Shown: positions 19,301-28,608, counted from the stretch's first letter. The stretch: 64,000 nucleotides of DNA from Ignavibacteria bacterium (GCA_016704345.1 JADJAH010000006.1:186001-250000); one strand, 5' to 3'. The notes: generated by a model from the letters alone, not told the origin. Program-made: numbers and translations.

Positions 19301-19863
19301 ATCCCGTTCAGCTTACTTCGTTTACATCTATGGTGGAAGGAAAAACCGTAATGCTGGTTTGGTCTACCGCTAATGAAGAGAACAATTCAGGATTTGAAGT
19401 CCAGCGATCCGAATCGGACAATGAATTCAAAACTCTTAGTTTTGTGAAGGCCAAATTGATGCCAAGCGAGATAACTGAGTATTCATTCTCTGACAAGAAT
19501 TTGGAAACAGGATCTTACAACTATCGTCTTAAACAAATTGACTTAAACGGCAACTTCGAATATTTCGAACTTCCTGAAGCTGTGACTATTGGCATTCCGG
19601 ATAAATTCTTCCTCGAACAAAATTATCCCAATCCGTTCAATCCGGTTACTAAAATTACTTTCGGAATTCCGGAAGCAGGCAATGTGAAGCTCAAGATATT
19701 CGATATGAGCGGAAGGGAAGTGAAGACTTTGATCAGTGAATTCAAAGAAGCAGGATATTACACAGTGAAGTTCGATGCGACCGGACTTGCGTCCGGCGCG
19801 TATTTCTACAGGATCGAAACCGGTGTGATTGTTTCTGTGAAGAAGATGGTTTTTCTAAAATAA
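16381..19863 (+). CDS. Secreted double-propeller protein: YCF48 repeats, FG-GAP repeats, T9SS sorting domain
   Basis: 1,160 aa. Signal peptide ends at NALAQ. Residues ~25-310 hold seven YCF48/BNR-like repeats (FxxxNTGWVVGxxGxIxKTTNGGxxW). Residues ~410-790 hold seven FG-GAP repeats (AGDVNGDGYDDVVIGS ... GRAYIYLG). An Ig-like/Fn3 stretch follows (FTSMVEGKTVMLVWSTANEE, residue ~980). A T9SS sorting domain closes the protein (FFLEQNYPNPFNPVTKITF ... KKMVFLK). Seven blades of each kind suggest two closed propellers (inference). Likely surface-exposed, for binding or adhesion. Frame intact; a terminator-like hairpin follows. Confidence 0.88.
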   Translation: MKKFIAIAFVLSVLNINALAQSGWFTQSSGTSQHLTAVYFVNGNTGWVVGDNGIILKTTNGGRSWFQQDSQAGNKLGAVQFINANTGWVAGYAATMRKTTNGGENWLPQSIGPAWLPWSFNFVDENYGWIVCEFGIILHTTNGGADWLPQESGTSIDLHSVHFADNRTGWAVGESGIIIATSNGGSNWTMQTSGTGSILSSVQFADNNTGWIAGYYATILKTTNCGTNWTAYASGTGCALRSVHFVKNSIGWVAGFWGAVARTTDGGTNWTPQASNTSELLWSIHFSDYKTGWAVGTYGSIIKTTTGGVWYPPTCMITGPDTVYPGPDVLFVSDMNTGTWSLNNEGGTNALIVSDPGNDSVYVNPGSGNGQFLLAYSSSDSDYCSMAVTVIAPVNLDYSCMYQSSYLFADTRFGYSVNSAGDFNGDGIDDLVIGTPWRGGVVGWAGIYYGPPTCSANMDILIQGEIPNFGTSISPAGDVNGDGYDDVVIGSYGDEYSNTKGRAYIYLGNPSGSQNRIVMEGENIGDGFGYCVSKAGDVNLDGFDDVIISAGGERVFIYLGGQQMNNVPDVILEHEQPFTSFGRSLSYAGDVNGDGFSDVVVGAHTYLNNTGRAYVYFGGRQMDNVPDVIMTGEAVGFDIMLGYYVGSAGDIDNDGFKDVVICSGDEGHAFFGVEVFKGGQTMDNISDVRINRPPDCDGHASTFLNDDFNGDSYSDLLIGASRHNFTDGRTYMYLGSPNMDSRPDYVMSTDSGRFGFSASIAGDVNADGYLDAIRGAPTWGPGQEWGAAFVYYGFGDPIKTLSNLTLSPLFSVSEVGSNENKIALVKNRYDQPMPDIRINFFRRGIQRTYFSGLSGNGGNVSYELNSNTPGVDTVISVSGRYTDTSYIVWKSADDCIAGPQDVGINSTDLYVYSGQTDVRFELMNFESANASIVSGNSNDSVYVESGALNGRYALSVHSGESIMCMEVMNVNSANPVQLTSFTSMVEGKTVMLVWSTANEENNSGFEVQRSESDNEFKTLSFVKAKLMPSEITEYSFSDKNLETGSYNYRLKQIDLNGNFEYFELPEAVTIGIPDKFFLEQNYPNPFNPVTKITFGIPEAGNVKLKIFDMSGREVKTLISEFKEAGYYTVKFDATGLASGAYFYRIETGVIVSVKKMVFLK

Positions 19864-19893
19864 CTAAGTGTCATTTTTCAAAACATATTCGAG

Positions 19894-19917
19894 AAACCCC
19901 CGGCACTCCGGGGGTTT
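19894..19917 (+). terminator. Terminator-like hairpin after the double-propeller gene
   Basis: Perfect 10-bp stem aaacccccgg / ccgggggttt with a 4-base loop, 31 bases after the stop. The T run is short (ttt, then agtaatttt), so termination strength is uncertain. Confidence 0.7.
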
Positions 19918-21147
19918 AGTAATTTTCTGTCCCCGCTGCAAGCCACTTTGTGGAGTCTAACCGTAGACGTTGACTTATCCCGCCCCAATGGGGCGACATA
20001 CATCAGCGCAGGGTGCAACCCTGCGGATTGAACAATCCACATGGATTTGTCAGGCAGCGGAGACGATGAAGATAAATTTTTTATTTCTAATTTCCAGATG
20101 CTGCAATCATGTCGGCGCGCGGAGTTTTTCTTTGTCCGTAGAGTCAATCCAAAATCTATTTCTAATTTTTAATTTCTAATTTTTAATTCCCTGAGCTTGA
20201 CATTTCCCAAAACTTTCTTTAGGTTTGTATCAACAACTGTTCTTTGAGATGATCCTGAACAACGCCGCATGGCGCAGGTAAAGGATCCCGCCGGATCAAG
20301 AAACAAACGACGCAGGTTTTTATGCGACTGATCTTTCCGGAAACATGTCTCAATTGAATGTATGTCTCTCCAACCCTCACTGAATAAGACTATCACTCTG
20401 CCGACATTATGCTTCGTTCCAACGAAGTTCAAAGGCAACAAATAAACACAAATTCACTTTTCAATCTCTTACTCCGGCGCTCCCTAACCGCCCGGCTGCA
20501 AACGGCCATTTCCGGTCTGCTTTTGATTGTGTTCCATAGGTAATTCAACATTGTGTAGTTTCGATAAGAATTTGTCGGATTGAAACAGTTATTCAAACAA
20601 TGACCGGAAATCATCAAACATCAGACGCCAAATATTGGAGACTTACGTTGAAACGAAGCCCAATGACAGTGAACGGAAATTCAGTGACGATCGCATGACA
20701 GACATTTAAGATTGCAGATAATAGATGAAAGTTACATGACAGGCAATCGCAGAAGATAAAGCCACGTTGAAGGCGTCTGAGGAACTAAGCAATCTCAATC
20801 GGACATCAATGGATACTCTCAAATCGTTCTTTGAAATTACAAAACTTCAACTTACATGAGTTTGGCATGAATGAAGATGACCCTTTACACAAACTTAGTA
20901 AGGCGTAAGCAGCAGGGGATCATTAGATGAACACTGACACTCAATAAATTGCCATTTCAAGTTGCTAAATTTACAGTTGCAGTAGGTTGATAATGAATTG
21001 AAGTTGCCTGAACGCCGGTGGTTATGAAGATTTTGAACTATAGTTCACAAATCAAAAGATCAAAAGGAATAAAGTGCCGGTCCGGACCGCACTGCTTAAA
21101 TAACATCCTTAACTAAACGCGGACAATCCGCAGAAAGGAAGGCTATT
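19918..21147. other. 1.2-kb region with no recognisable gene
   Basis: Holds a D repeat copy (19981-20070) and an AT-rich repeated motif (ctaatttttaatttctaa, near 20160-20190). After that are about 950 bases in which I find no conserved protein, tRNA or obvious structured RNA. Short open frames on both strands have no family features. It could be a decayed gene or an unannotated RNA; nothing in the sequence decides this. Confidence 0.55.
19981..20070 (+). repeat. D repeat copy with compensated hairpin
   Basis: Begins cgcccc-aat-ggggcg and continues gacatacatcagcgcagggtgc, like the 15.9-kb copies. The first hairpin has different bases that still pair. The second is a perfect 7-bp stem gcagggt-gca-accctgc here, where the other copies have a mismatch. 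It also shares the downstream ggcagcggaga-gatgaa tail after a 19-base insertion. Confidence 0.75.
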
Positions 21148-21840
21148 TTGAACAAAAGACAAAAAAACAAGCTGCAAATGCTTGATGCAGTTCAGGCCTA
21201 TTTGAGCACTCACCGATCCGTCTTCGCTGAATTCCCCGCGATCGATGAGAGACTCGCCGAACTCAAGAAGGCGCATGAGAAGATCAGCGCAAAGGAAGAC
21301 TTTCAACTGACAGCGGCAGTTGCAAGCACTGCAGAAAAAAGTCAAACCCGAATCAACGCCGAGATCACCGGCAGCTCACTCGCCGGAATATTGTATGACT
21401 TCGGCAAAAAGACCGGCAACAATGAATTCATCAGTAAGTATGACGTCAACATTTCTTATCTCATGAGCATCCGTGACGTCAATCTTGTAATCTTTCTCAA
21501 TGCTCTCATCAGCGACACTGAAGCGAACAAGGAAGAACTTGCTGACTATGAGATCAACGATCAAACTATTGCAGGTTTCATTCAGAAGTTCAACTCATAC
21601 TTCAACGCAGTAAGCAGCAAGGAAAGAGTCGCCGCCGAGAAGAGAGCTGCAATTCAGTCAATCGCCGGTAACTTCAGATATGCTGATGAATTACTAAGAT
21701 TGCTTGATAAGCTTGTTGAGAAATACCGCAACACCGATCCCGAATTCTTCAACGGCTACAAGAGCGCGCGCACCATCAAGGATCTTGGCATGAGAAGAAA
21801 AGCAATTCCTGATTCAACTCAAACACAAAGCGCGCAATGA
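21148..21840 (+). CDS. Conserved hypothetical protein, mostly helical
   Basis: 230 aa from a TTG start preceded by aaaggaaggc. Soluble and highly charged, with no signal peptide or membrane segment. It begins NKRQKNKLQMLDAVQAYL and is predicted by eye to be almost entirely alpha-helical. It resembles a family of about 200-230-residue helical hypothetical proteins I associate with Bacteroidota (recollection, not checked), with no established function. It stands alone between two long repeat-bearing spacers. Confidence 0.7.
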   Translation: MNKRQKNKLQMLDAVQAYLSTHRSVFAEFPAIDERLAELKKAHEKISAKEDFQLTAAVASTAEKSQTRINAEITGSSLAGILYDFGKKTGNNEFISKYDVNISYLMSIRDVNLVIFLNALISDTEANKEELADYEINDQTIAGFIQKFNSYFNAVSSKERVAAEKRAAIQSIAGNFRYADELLRLLDKLVEKYRNTDPEFFNGYKSARTIKDLGMRRKAIPDSTQTQSAQ

Positions 21841-22329
21841 ATAAACATACTTCTCACCAAAAACCATAACAGCCGGGCAGAAATGTCCGGCTGAATTGTT
21901 TATACCATAAACTATTCTGTACCTTGATGCTCGAACACAAGTACTGTCTTGCATCTCATCTGGCTGCACAGTATTCAATGAATTGCTGACACCCTCTCCC
22001 TCGAGGGAGAGGGCAGGGTGAGGGTGTATGAAGAGGCAGGGTGAAGTTTATCAAAACAATCTATTGGAATGAATCAACAAGAAAGCACATTCCTTGCTGG
22101 TCTTGTCAAAGAGGTGAAACCCTATTTAAACTCGTGTCCTTCGTCAAGCTCAGGACGACGCTCTGCGAATGAATTTTCAAGAAACCAAAGGAGACACCCT
22201 CTCCCTCAGGGAGAGGGCAGGGTGAGGGGTGTGGAGAGGGCAGAGTAGATTGTATCAGCACGCATCCATGACCCTCCTGTCACACAATAATGAATTTACT
22301 CACACATCCTCAAAGCATAACTTTGCCGC
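21841..22329. other. Spacer with two dyad repeats
   Basis: Nothing coding seen. ccctctccct-cg-agggagaggg at 21992-22013 and a close copy at 22196-22219 each carry a gcagggtgaggg tail. Between them is a ccttcgtcaagctcaggacg stretch (about 22140). Such short GC-rich dyads are common dispersed sequences in many genomes. Confidence 0.65.
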
Positions 22330-23910
22330 ATGACCAATAACTTCTACACGATTAAAAAGACCGCAGAGTTTCTTCATCACTCCGTAAAAGGAAATATTAT
22401 AGAAGAATGCTTTACGCAGGAAAAAGGGAAGCTGGTCATTATGCTGAATAGCAGTGAAGATGAGCAAGCGCTGGAATTCTCAACCCTGAGAGAAATGCCG
22501 TATCTGATCCTTCGAAAGAATTTCTCAAAAGCCGGCAAGAACACTGCACCGCTGTTTGAGGAGAGTTGGAGAAAAGAAATTTTGAGCGTGTCAATAATAA
22601 ATGATGAAAGAGCTATCGTGTTTAAGCTTAATAATGGTCATGAATTCTGCTTCAGTTTTTTTTCAGCCCCGAATTGTTTTGTTACCAATGAAAACAAAAT
22701 CACAAATGCCTTCAAAGATAAGGAAAGCTTTGAAGGAAAGATTAGAGATGAGTTGTTTGCACGTAAATCGATTGCAGATGAACAGAAAGAAAAGTTTAGT
22801 GCAGGCGAATATCTCCGACAGAAATATAATCACTTCGGAGAGATCTACAGGAAGGAAGTTTTGTTCAGAAGTTCAGTTGATAAGGATGTGATACTTGACG
22901 AAGATTTAAGAGCTGATATTGATAGATCTGCAGCAAATATTATCAATGAGTTTGATTCCCAGAAATTCCTTATCTATGAAACAGGCGAGGGACTGATCAT
23001 GTCTTTGATCGACCTGACACATCTTAAAATGCAATCTGCACAACGGTCTGAAAATATTAACACTCTTGTCTCAACATACGCATTCAGTTCTCACAGAAAG
23101 AAAAAGGAAACTGACCTGCGGAAATCAAAAATTACAGCTCTCAATAAGAGTCTGAAAGAAGCCGAACGAAAGCGATTGAGCATTGAAACACAACTCGAAC
23201 AGTGCAGGAACTCTACACACTTCCAAAAGTGCGGCGAGCTGATTCTTGCAAACATTAGTGCGATCACTAAAGGACAAACTTCACTTCACTCCGATACTGG
23301 CGACGGACCTATAGAAATCAAATTGAAGCCGGAGCTTTCTGCTCCTCAGAATGCGGCAGTTTATTTTGAGAAAGGAAAAAAGCAGAAGGCATCTGTACAA
23401 CTTTTGTCGAAAAAACTTGAAAAGATAAATCATGAGATCAGCTTGATCCAGTCGGAGATAGAGAAATTTTCATCGACGGAAAACATAAAAGAACTCGAAA
23501 AAGAATTTAAGAAGGAAAAGAAAATGGAGAAAGATGAAACGCAGAGGTTCCGAAAATTCAAAGTAGAAGGGGATTACGAAGTGTGGGTGGGAAAAGACAG
23601 CGCCGCGAATGATCTGCTGACAACAAGACACGCCGCACAAAATGACCTTTGGTTTCACGTCCGGGGCTCAAGCGGTTCGCACACCGTTCTTAAAGTATCT
23701 AACAAAAAAGAACAGATACCCAAAGAAGCAATTTCAGCAGCAGCTTCTATTGCGGCTTATTACAGTAAGGCAAGGAATGCCGGCAACGTGCCCGTTGCTT
23801 ATTGCGAAAAGAAATATGTAAAAAAGAAAAAGGGATTCAGAGAGGGTACGGTTGTAATGGAAAAAGAAAAGGTTGTCTTTGTAAAACCGAATCTTCCTGA
23901 AGAGAAGTAA
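22330..23910 (+). CDS. NFACT family protein (RqcH/Rqc2-like ribosome quality control factor)
   Basis: 526 aa. The C-terminal NFACT-R domain is clear (residues ~415-520): VEGDYEVWVGKDSAANDLL, then NDLWFHVRGSSGSHTVL and GTVVMEKEKVVFVKP. The middle is a long charged coiled coil (residues ~255-410). The N-terminal NFACT-N half is divergent, and I cannot pick out the DR motif of well-studied RqcH proteins. Family role: binds 60S/50S-peptidyl-tRNA complexes and adds C-terminal tails to stalled chains. Older annotations call it fibronectin-binding protein. Whether this divergent form is tailing-competent is open. Confidence 0.82.
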   Translation: MTNNFYTIKKTAEFLHHSVKGNIIEECFTQEKGKLVIMLNSSEDEQALEFSTLREMPYLILRKNFSKAGKNTAPLFEESWRKEILSVSIINDERAIVFKLNNGHEFCFSFFSAPNCFVTNENKITNAFKDKESFEGKIRDELFARKSIADEQKEKFSAGEYLRQKYNHFGEIYRKEVLFRSSVDKDVILDEDLRADIDRSAANIINEFDSQKFLIYETGEGLIMSLIDLTHLKMQSAQRSENINTLVSTYAFSSHRKKKETDLRKSKITALNKSLKEAERKRLSIETQLEQCRNSTHFQKCGELILANISAITKGQTSLHSDTGDGPIEIKLKPELSAPQNAAVYFEKGKKQKASVQLLSKKLEKINHEISLIQSEIEKFSSTENIKELEKEFKKEKKMEKDETQRFRKFKVEGDYEVWVGKDSAANDLLTTRHAAQNDLWFHVRGSSGSHTVLKVSNKKEQIPKEAISAAASIAAYYSKARNAGNVPVAYCEKKYVKKKKGFREGTVVMEKEKVVFVKPNLPEEK

Positions 23911-24410
23911 CATCCCTTCTTAAAATTCCTCACTATTGAAGAACAATGCTATCCAAAACGTTTATAAATTACAAAAACTGTTTCGAAAATCAGCTGGAAT
24001 TCTATGAATTATGATATTCGGATAAACAACCGCCTGCCTGCCGGGATGCATTTCACACTTCAATGGCCAGTGGGCAGGCAGGCCTTTGTATAATTGCCGT
24101 CAAAAAATTAGGAGCAATGGCGTAGCAATTTTGTCTGACGAAGCACGTGTTCTTCTGTCGGGCGAGGAGTTAAATTCTTGCAGCCGGCAATTGGCGCGGG
24201 CGACTTTTCCCCGCCTGCTCAACTGGCAATATAGTTAATATTGCTGCTTCGCGGGCAGGTCTGCCAAGCTTTCTTTTGAGCCTGCCCTGAGCTTGCGAAG
24301 GGTTCAAAAGAAAGCGGAAATGATTCTATCCTCTGCGAAATGTTATAACCGATTGATTTCCAAACCAATCGTTTTGGACGGATGTGATTGAAGAGTGTGC
24401 AAATTCTTGA
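23911..24410. other. Repeat-rich spacer
   Basis: Holds dispersed repeat C (24031-24083, inverted match to 9657-9710). A long hairpin lies at about 24268-24315: gctttcttttga ... tcaaaagaaagc with a gcctgccctgagcttgcgaa loop region. Several cgcctgc/gcgggcagg stretches surround it. It lies at the 3' end of two converging units. No gene seen. Confidence 0.65.
24031..24083 (+). repeat. Dispersed repeat C
   Basis: cgcctgcctgccgggatgca... followed by ggccagtgggcaggcaggcc: the inverted partner of 9657-9710, 14 kb away, with about five differences by eye. Confidence 0.75.
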
Positions 24411-25181
24411 TTACATCTTATCGTTCTGTATTACTTTCCTCTCAAGATCATTTATCTTATCCTCAATTCTCTTGTAGTTTGGCGAACCTGCACGCAGCAG
24501 AAAGTTGTATGCTTCGAATGCTTCTTTGTGATTGCCCTGATCGGCATACAGATCGGCGAGCGTTTCTGTGATGATCTTGAGTTTACCAAGTAACGCTTCT
24601 CCCTCACCTGCACCCTGGATTCTTCCGGGAGGTTCGATTCTCTTCTTCGGAGGATGAGTAGACTGACTCTTGTCGAAATGAAATGCATCAAACAACTTGA
24701 GAAAGTCCGCGTAATCCGGATCAAGCGAGCCGTCACCGTCTTCACTTTCAGTAGTGAGAAAACTCTCAAGATCGTATTCCGAAAATAGTCTTTCCTGAAT
24801 GTTTATGCTTTTCTCAAAATCTGCAAAATCGGCTTTGATAAACGGGCTTGCGGGAAAGTAAATTTTTTCCTGATTGGAAACCGAAGCAAGTGAATCAATA
24901 TTGCCTCTGAGCTTTGCAAGAAGCGCCGGGCTGGATATCTTCGTCCTGATCTCCTGGAACAAACTCTCCGCTTCATTAAGATACTCTTCCTTAAGAAATG
25001 CTTTTAGAAGAATCAGCTTGGCTGTCAGATAATCGGGATAGATCGTCAGTCCTGTTCTGCAAACTTCAATGCATTCTTCATACTCTTCATTCAGATAATG
25101 AAGATTTGCAAGCTTGACAAACATTGGCGAAAGAAAATTTCTCTCAACCTTTTCCCGCGCTTCAATATTAATTGACATCCA
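24411..25181 (-). CDS. TPR-repeat protein
   Basis: About 256 aa from the ATG at 25181 (MSINIEAREKVERNFLSP); a longer in-frame start at 25217 is possible but less natural. Tetratricopeptide-like helix pairs are visible: FVKLANLHYLNEEYEECIEV near residue 20, YLTAKLILLKAFLKEEYLNE near 50, and LADLYADQGNHKEAFEAYNF near the C-terminus. The middle is acidic (TTESEDGDGSLDPDYADF). Soluble, probably a scaffold. The start overlaps the stop of the glycosyltransferase gene by 14 bases, so translation is likely coupled. Confidence 0.8.
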   Translation of the reverse strand, partial: WMSINIEAREKVERNFLSPMFVKLANLHYLNEEYEECIEVCRTGLTIYPDYLTAKLILLKAFLKEEYLNEAESLFQEIRTKISSPALLAKLRGNIDSLASVSNQEKIYFPASPFIKADFADFEKSINIQERLFSEYDLESFLTTESEDGDGSLDPDYADFLKLFDAFHFDKSQSTHPPKKRIEPPGRIQGAGEGEALLGKLKIITETLADLYADQGNHKEAFEAYNFLLRAGSPNYKRIEDKINDLERKVIQNDKM

Positions 25182-26675
25182 GAGCGAGCTTTTGTGAGTG
25201 TATCCTGTTTGATACAACTACCTGTCGTATGGAAAGATATGAAACAGTTGCAAATCCTCCGAAGAACATCAGCTGAAAAGGAACTGCGGCTATCTGTGCC
25301 GTGCCTATTGCTATCACTACCCCGACAAAGCAATACACTGCCATGAATGCTTCAATGTATGTCGTGAAAGATAGCTTCTTGTTAACATACTTTTTCCCTG
25401 CCACGATTCCTGCTTGCCGGTGATCTTGTACTTCGGAGTTCGCACAAATTCGCTCTTCTTTCCAAGCAATCCCTCGAAGACTGCCTTAGTATTATTAACT
25501 GAGAATCCCATACTACCCGCCATAAATACCGGGAAATAGATCATCCTGTTTTGCCAATCAGGATAAACATCCTTTTGTGAATACAAATAGAAGAGAAATG
25601 AACTTATAAATGCGAAGATAAACAGCGACATGAATTTGAAAATTGTATCATACTCTCCTGAAAGTTTCACAAGCATCACCGGAAGATTCAGCAACGCGGC
25701 AATGAGTATGAACGGGTAAGCAAGGTTACTGCACAAATGTATGAACGATTGAACCTTCAGCTTGAATGACATATCAGATTTTAACACAACCGGAAAAATT
25801 TTCTTCGCCGTTTCTATCGCGCCTTTTGTCCAGCGGAACTGCTGTGACTTCAATGCAAATATGTCTGAAGGAAGTTCTGCAGGTGAAGTGAAATTGACAA
25901 GATACTTAAACTTCCATCCCTTCATCTGTGCCCTGTAAGACAGATCGAGATCTTCCGTAAGTGTGTCCGCTTCCCAATTACCGGCATCAAAGATACATTC
26001 TTTCTTCCACACTCCGCCTGTGCCGTTGAAGTTGATGAAAAACCCTGCGCGGTTTCTCACTGCCTGCTCAATGACAAAATGTCCGTCAAGTGCAATAGCC
26101 TGAGTCCTTGTCATCAGCGAGTATTCTCTGTTAAGATGCTCCCATCTGGTCTGAACAAGACCAAGCTTCTCATACTTGTAGAAATATGGAATTGTTCTCT
26201 TCAAAAACTTCTTTCTCGGAATGAAGTCAGCATCAAAAATTGCAACATACTCGCCTTTGGCAACTTCAAGTCCCTCTTTCAGGGCGCCGGCTTTATAACC
26301 TTGTCTGTTTGTTCTGTGAATGTGTTTGATGTCGAATCCATCATCTATGTATCTCTTAATGTGATCTTGTATAATTTCTGTTGTATCATCTGTAGAATCA
26401 TCAAGAATCTGAATCTCCAATTTGTCCTTTGGATAATCGAGTCTCATTGTTGCATCGATTAGTCTGGTAATGACATATCTTTCATTGTACAACGGAAGTT
26501 GAATGGTAACGAGAGGGTAATCGGTAATTTCAAATTCGTGTTCTTCGAGATCTTTGGTCCTGTCACCGAAAGTCTTGAAATAATAATAGATCATGTTAAA
26601 TCCATGTGAACCAAATATGAACAGTATAGTAAGTGATATTATGTAAGCGGCAAGTATAATGCTTCCTGCAGTCAT
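25168..26675 (-). CDS. Processive family 2 glycosyltransferase, CesA/BcsA-like (one frameshift)
   Basis: About 500 aa when read through. N-terminal membrane helix, then a GT-A domain with the full processive-GT2 set: ILDDSTDDT (first Asp motif), FDADFIPRKKF (DxD), TLTEDLDLSY (TED) and QQFRWTKGA (QxxRW). Three or more C-terminal membrane helices follow. These are inverting beta-glycan polymerases; the sugar cannot be named. The frame breaks near 25410: the long part ends in an unrelated tail after KYKITGKQ, and the other frame continues GIVAGKKYVNKKLSFTTYI with the last helices. One missing base explains it. Operon with an LptE-like gene and a TPR gene suggests an envelope polysaccharide. Confidence 0.88.
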
Positions 26676-26719
26676 TCAATTCCTTTCGATGAAACTGTAA
26701 AATTGTTTATCAATATTCT

Positions 26720-27217
26720 TTACCAGTTTGAGGTTAGGTCAATCATAATATCTTCTGTGATTCTGTTCACAGCAATCCTGACACCGTTTGCTCTTTCGGA
26801 AAAATCATTGCTTGATGAAACATATTCTCCGTAATTCGTGAAGTTCTTGGTCCAAATTGACTTTTGCTTTTTCAGATCCAGAAAGTCAGCAGATACGGTG
26901 ATCGTTACTTTTCTCCTTGTTACCGTTTCTCCCGAAACTATTACCAGCGCATCATCAACTACAGTGAGTATTTTACAGACAAGTGAAGCATCTGCCGTAA
27001 CTTTCTCCGCAGTCCGGAATGTATTATCGCTTGTGATCCTTACTTTAAGATCCTGAGTAAACTGTTCTGCAAGAGTAGGTTCGGAGAATCCGCTGAGATC
27101 TTCAAATTGCTGCACAAATATTTTGCTTATTCCTTCAGGTGGATTATTGCCCCTGAAGCCGTAAACACCGCAGGACAGAAATATACCCGGAAGGAATAAG
27201 AGAATAAGAAGCCTCAT
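26720..27217 (-). CDS. LptE-like outer-membrane lipoprotein
   Basis: 165 aa from the ATG at 27217, which overlaps the stop of the upstream regulator (TAATG). A lipoprotein signal peptide (LLILLFLPGIFLSCGVYGF) has its lipobox cysteine near residue 16. The body (ISKIFVQQFEDLSGFSEPTL ... ITVSADFLDLKKQKSIWTKN) follows the pattern of Bacteroidota LptE-type proteins, which plug the LptD pore during lipopolysaccharide insertion. No lptD is nearby. Assignment rests on pattern and size, so moderate confidence. Confidence 0.75.
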   Translation of the reverse strand: MRLLILLFLPGIFLSCGVYGFRGNNPPEGISKIFVQQFEDLSGFSEPTLAEQFTQDLKVRITSDNTFRTAEKVTADASLVCKILTVVDDALVIVSGETVTRRKVTITVSADFLDLKKQKSIWTKNFTNYGEYVSSSNDFSERANGVRIAVNRITEDIMIDLTSNW

Positions 27218-28337
27218 TACCGGCGCCATCTGTCTTCCTTTGTGATATTGTATTTCTTCATCTTCTTATAAATGTTACGGGATGTCTGATTCAATTGAGT
27301 TGCGGCATGTTCGACATTCCATCCGTTATTTTCAAGAAGATATGCAATCACTTCACGTTCAATATCATCAAATGTCATTTTGTTCATTGTCTCTTTTGGA
27401 ATATGGAAGCCGTCATACTGCTCATCTTTCTTTATACTACCTCGGAAACTCTCCAGCGATTCCTTTATGTCAATTATATCCGACTTAAGTTCGATCAATG
27501 CTCTGAATAGAAAGTCTTTTCTTTCTGCTCCCGGGAAATCGGGAAAGGTACAGGCATAAACTTTAGTGAATCCGAAATGTCAGGTTTAAGATGCTTCTTA
27601 ACGTCATCCAAATTAATGATCCTTCCCGGAACAAGTACCAAAATACTCTCACAAAAATTCTTCAGCTCACGCGCGTTACCGGGCCAACTGTAGTTAATTA
27701 AGTAATCCAATGCATCATCATCAATTCCCGGAAACTCAATGTTGTTCTGTTGCGAAAAAAGCTCCATGAAATAATTGAACAACAATCTTATGTCGGCTCT
27801 TCTTTCTCTTAAAGGCGGGATGAAGATGTTAATCGATCTTAATCTGTAATACAGATCCTCCCGAAAATTTTTCTGAAGCACTTCTAATGCCAGATCCTTA
27901 TTTGTTGCTGCAATAATTCTTACATCAACGCTGATTGTCTTGTTGCCGCCAACTCTCATGAATTCACCTGTCTCAAGCACTCGCAGAAACTTTACCTGTG
28001 TCGATAAAGGCATCTCGCCAATTTCATCCAGAAAAATTGTTCCTTCATGAGCCATTTCAAAGTAACCCTTGCGCTCTTCTATTGCACCCGTGAATGCACC
28101 CTTCTGATGTCCGAAGAGTTCGCTTTCTATAATACCCTCGGGAATTGCCCCGCAATTGACAATTACAAACGGCTTACCGGCTCTCTTGCTGTTGCTGAAT
28201 AATGAATTGGCAACGACTTCCTTACCTGAACCGCTTTCTCCGGTAATGAGAATACTGACATCTGTGGGTGCAACCTGTTTGATGGTGTCATTGATCTCTT
28301 TGATCTGTACGGAGTCGCCGAGTAACTTGAGTGACAT
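27217..28337 (-). CDS. Sigma-54-type AAA+ activator with Fis-type HTH, no receiver domain (one frameshift)
   Basis: About 373 aa if read through. The AAA+ domain starts almost at residue 1: Walker A GESGSGKE near 35, the sigma-54 contact loop GAFTGA near 85, Walker B GTIFLDEIGEMP, and the arginine region FREDLYYRLR. The C-terminal Fis-like helix-turn-helix (NGWNVEHAATQLNQTSRNIY) lies in the other frame. The break is at an AAAA run (27517-27520): one extra A gives EQKEKDFLFRALIELKSD. No N-terminal sensor domain, as in PspF-type activators. First gene of an operon with lptE-like, GT2 and TPR genes, which it may not itself control. Confidence 0.88.
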
Positions 28338-28608
28338 ATAAAATTTTGCAAATATAGTGTTAAGACTATGCTAATTAAAGCCACTGTTTCACGCCAGTTC
28401 ATTTTGGTAAACTAAATTCCCGGCTTAATCATCATTAGCATCCTCATCTTTGTAATGAGAACTCCTTCTTTTAATACTCAGGATTATACTCCTTTCATCA
28501 ACAATCTATTCCTAATTCTTAATTCCTAATTTTTAATTGCGAATTTAGATTTTTCGTTTCAGCAATTATGAGTAAATTGCGCCAATCTTTAAACTCCCTC
28601 TATCATAA

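Noticed and set aside
20169..20617. Minus-strand frames of 90 and 62 codons
   Set aside because: They begin and end in repeat sequence and show no conserved motif or ribosome site.
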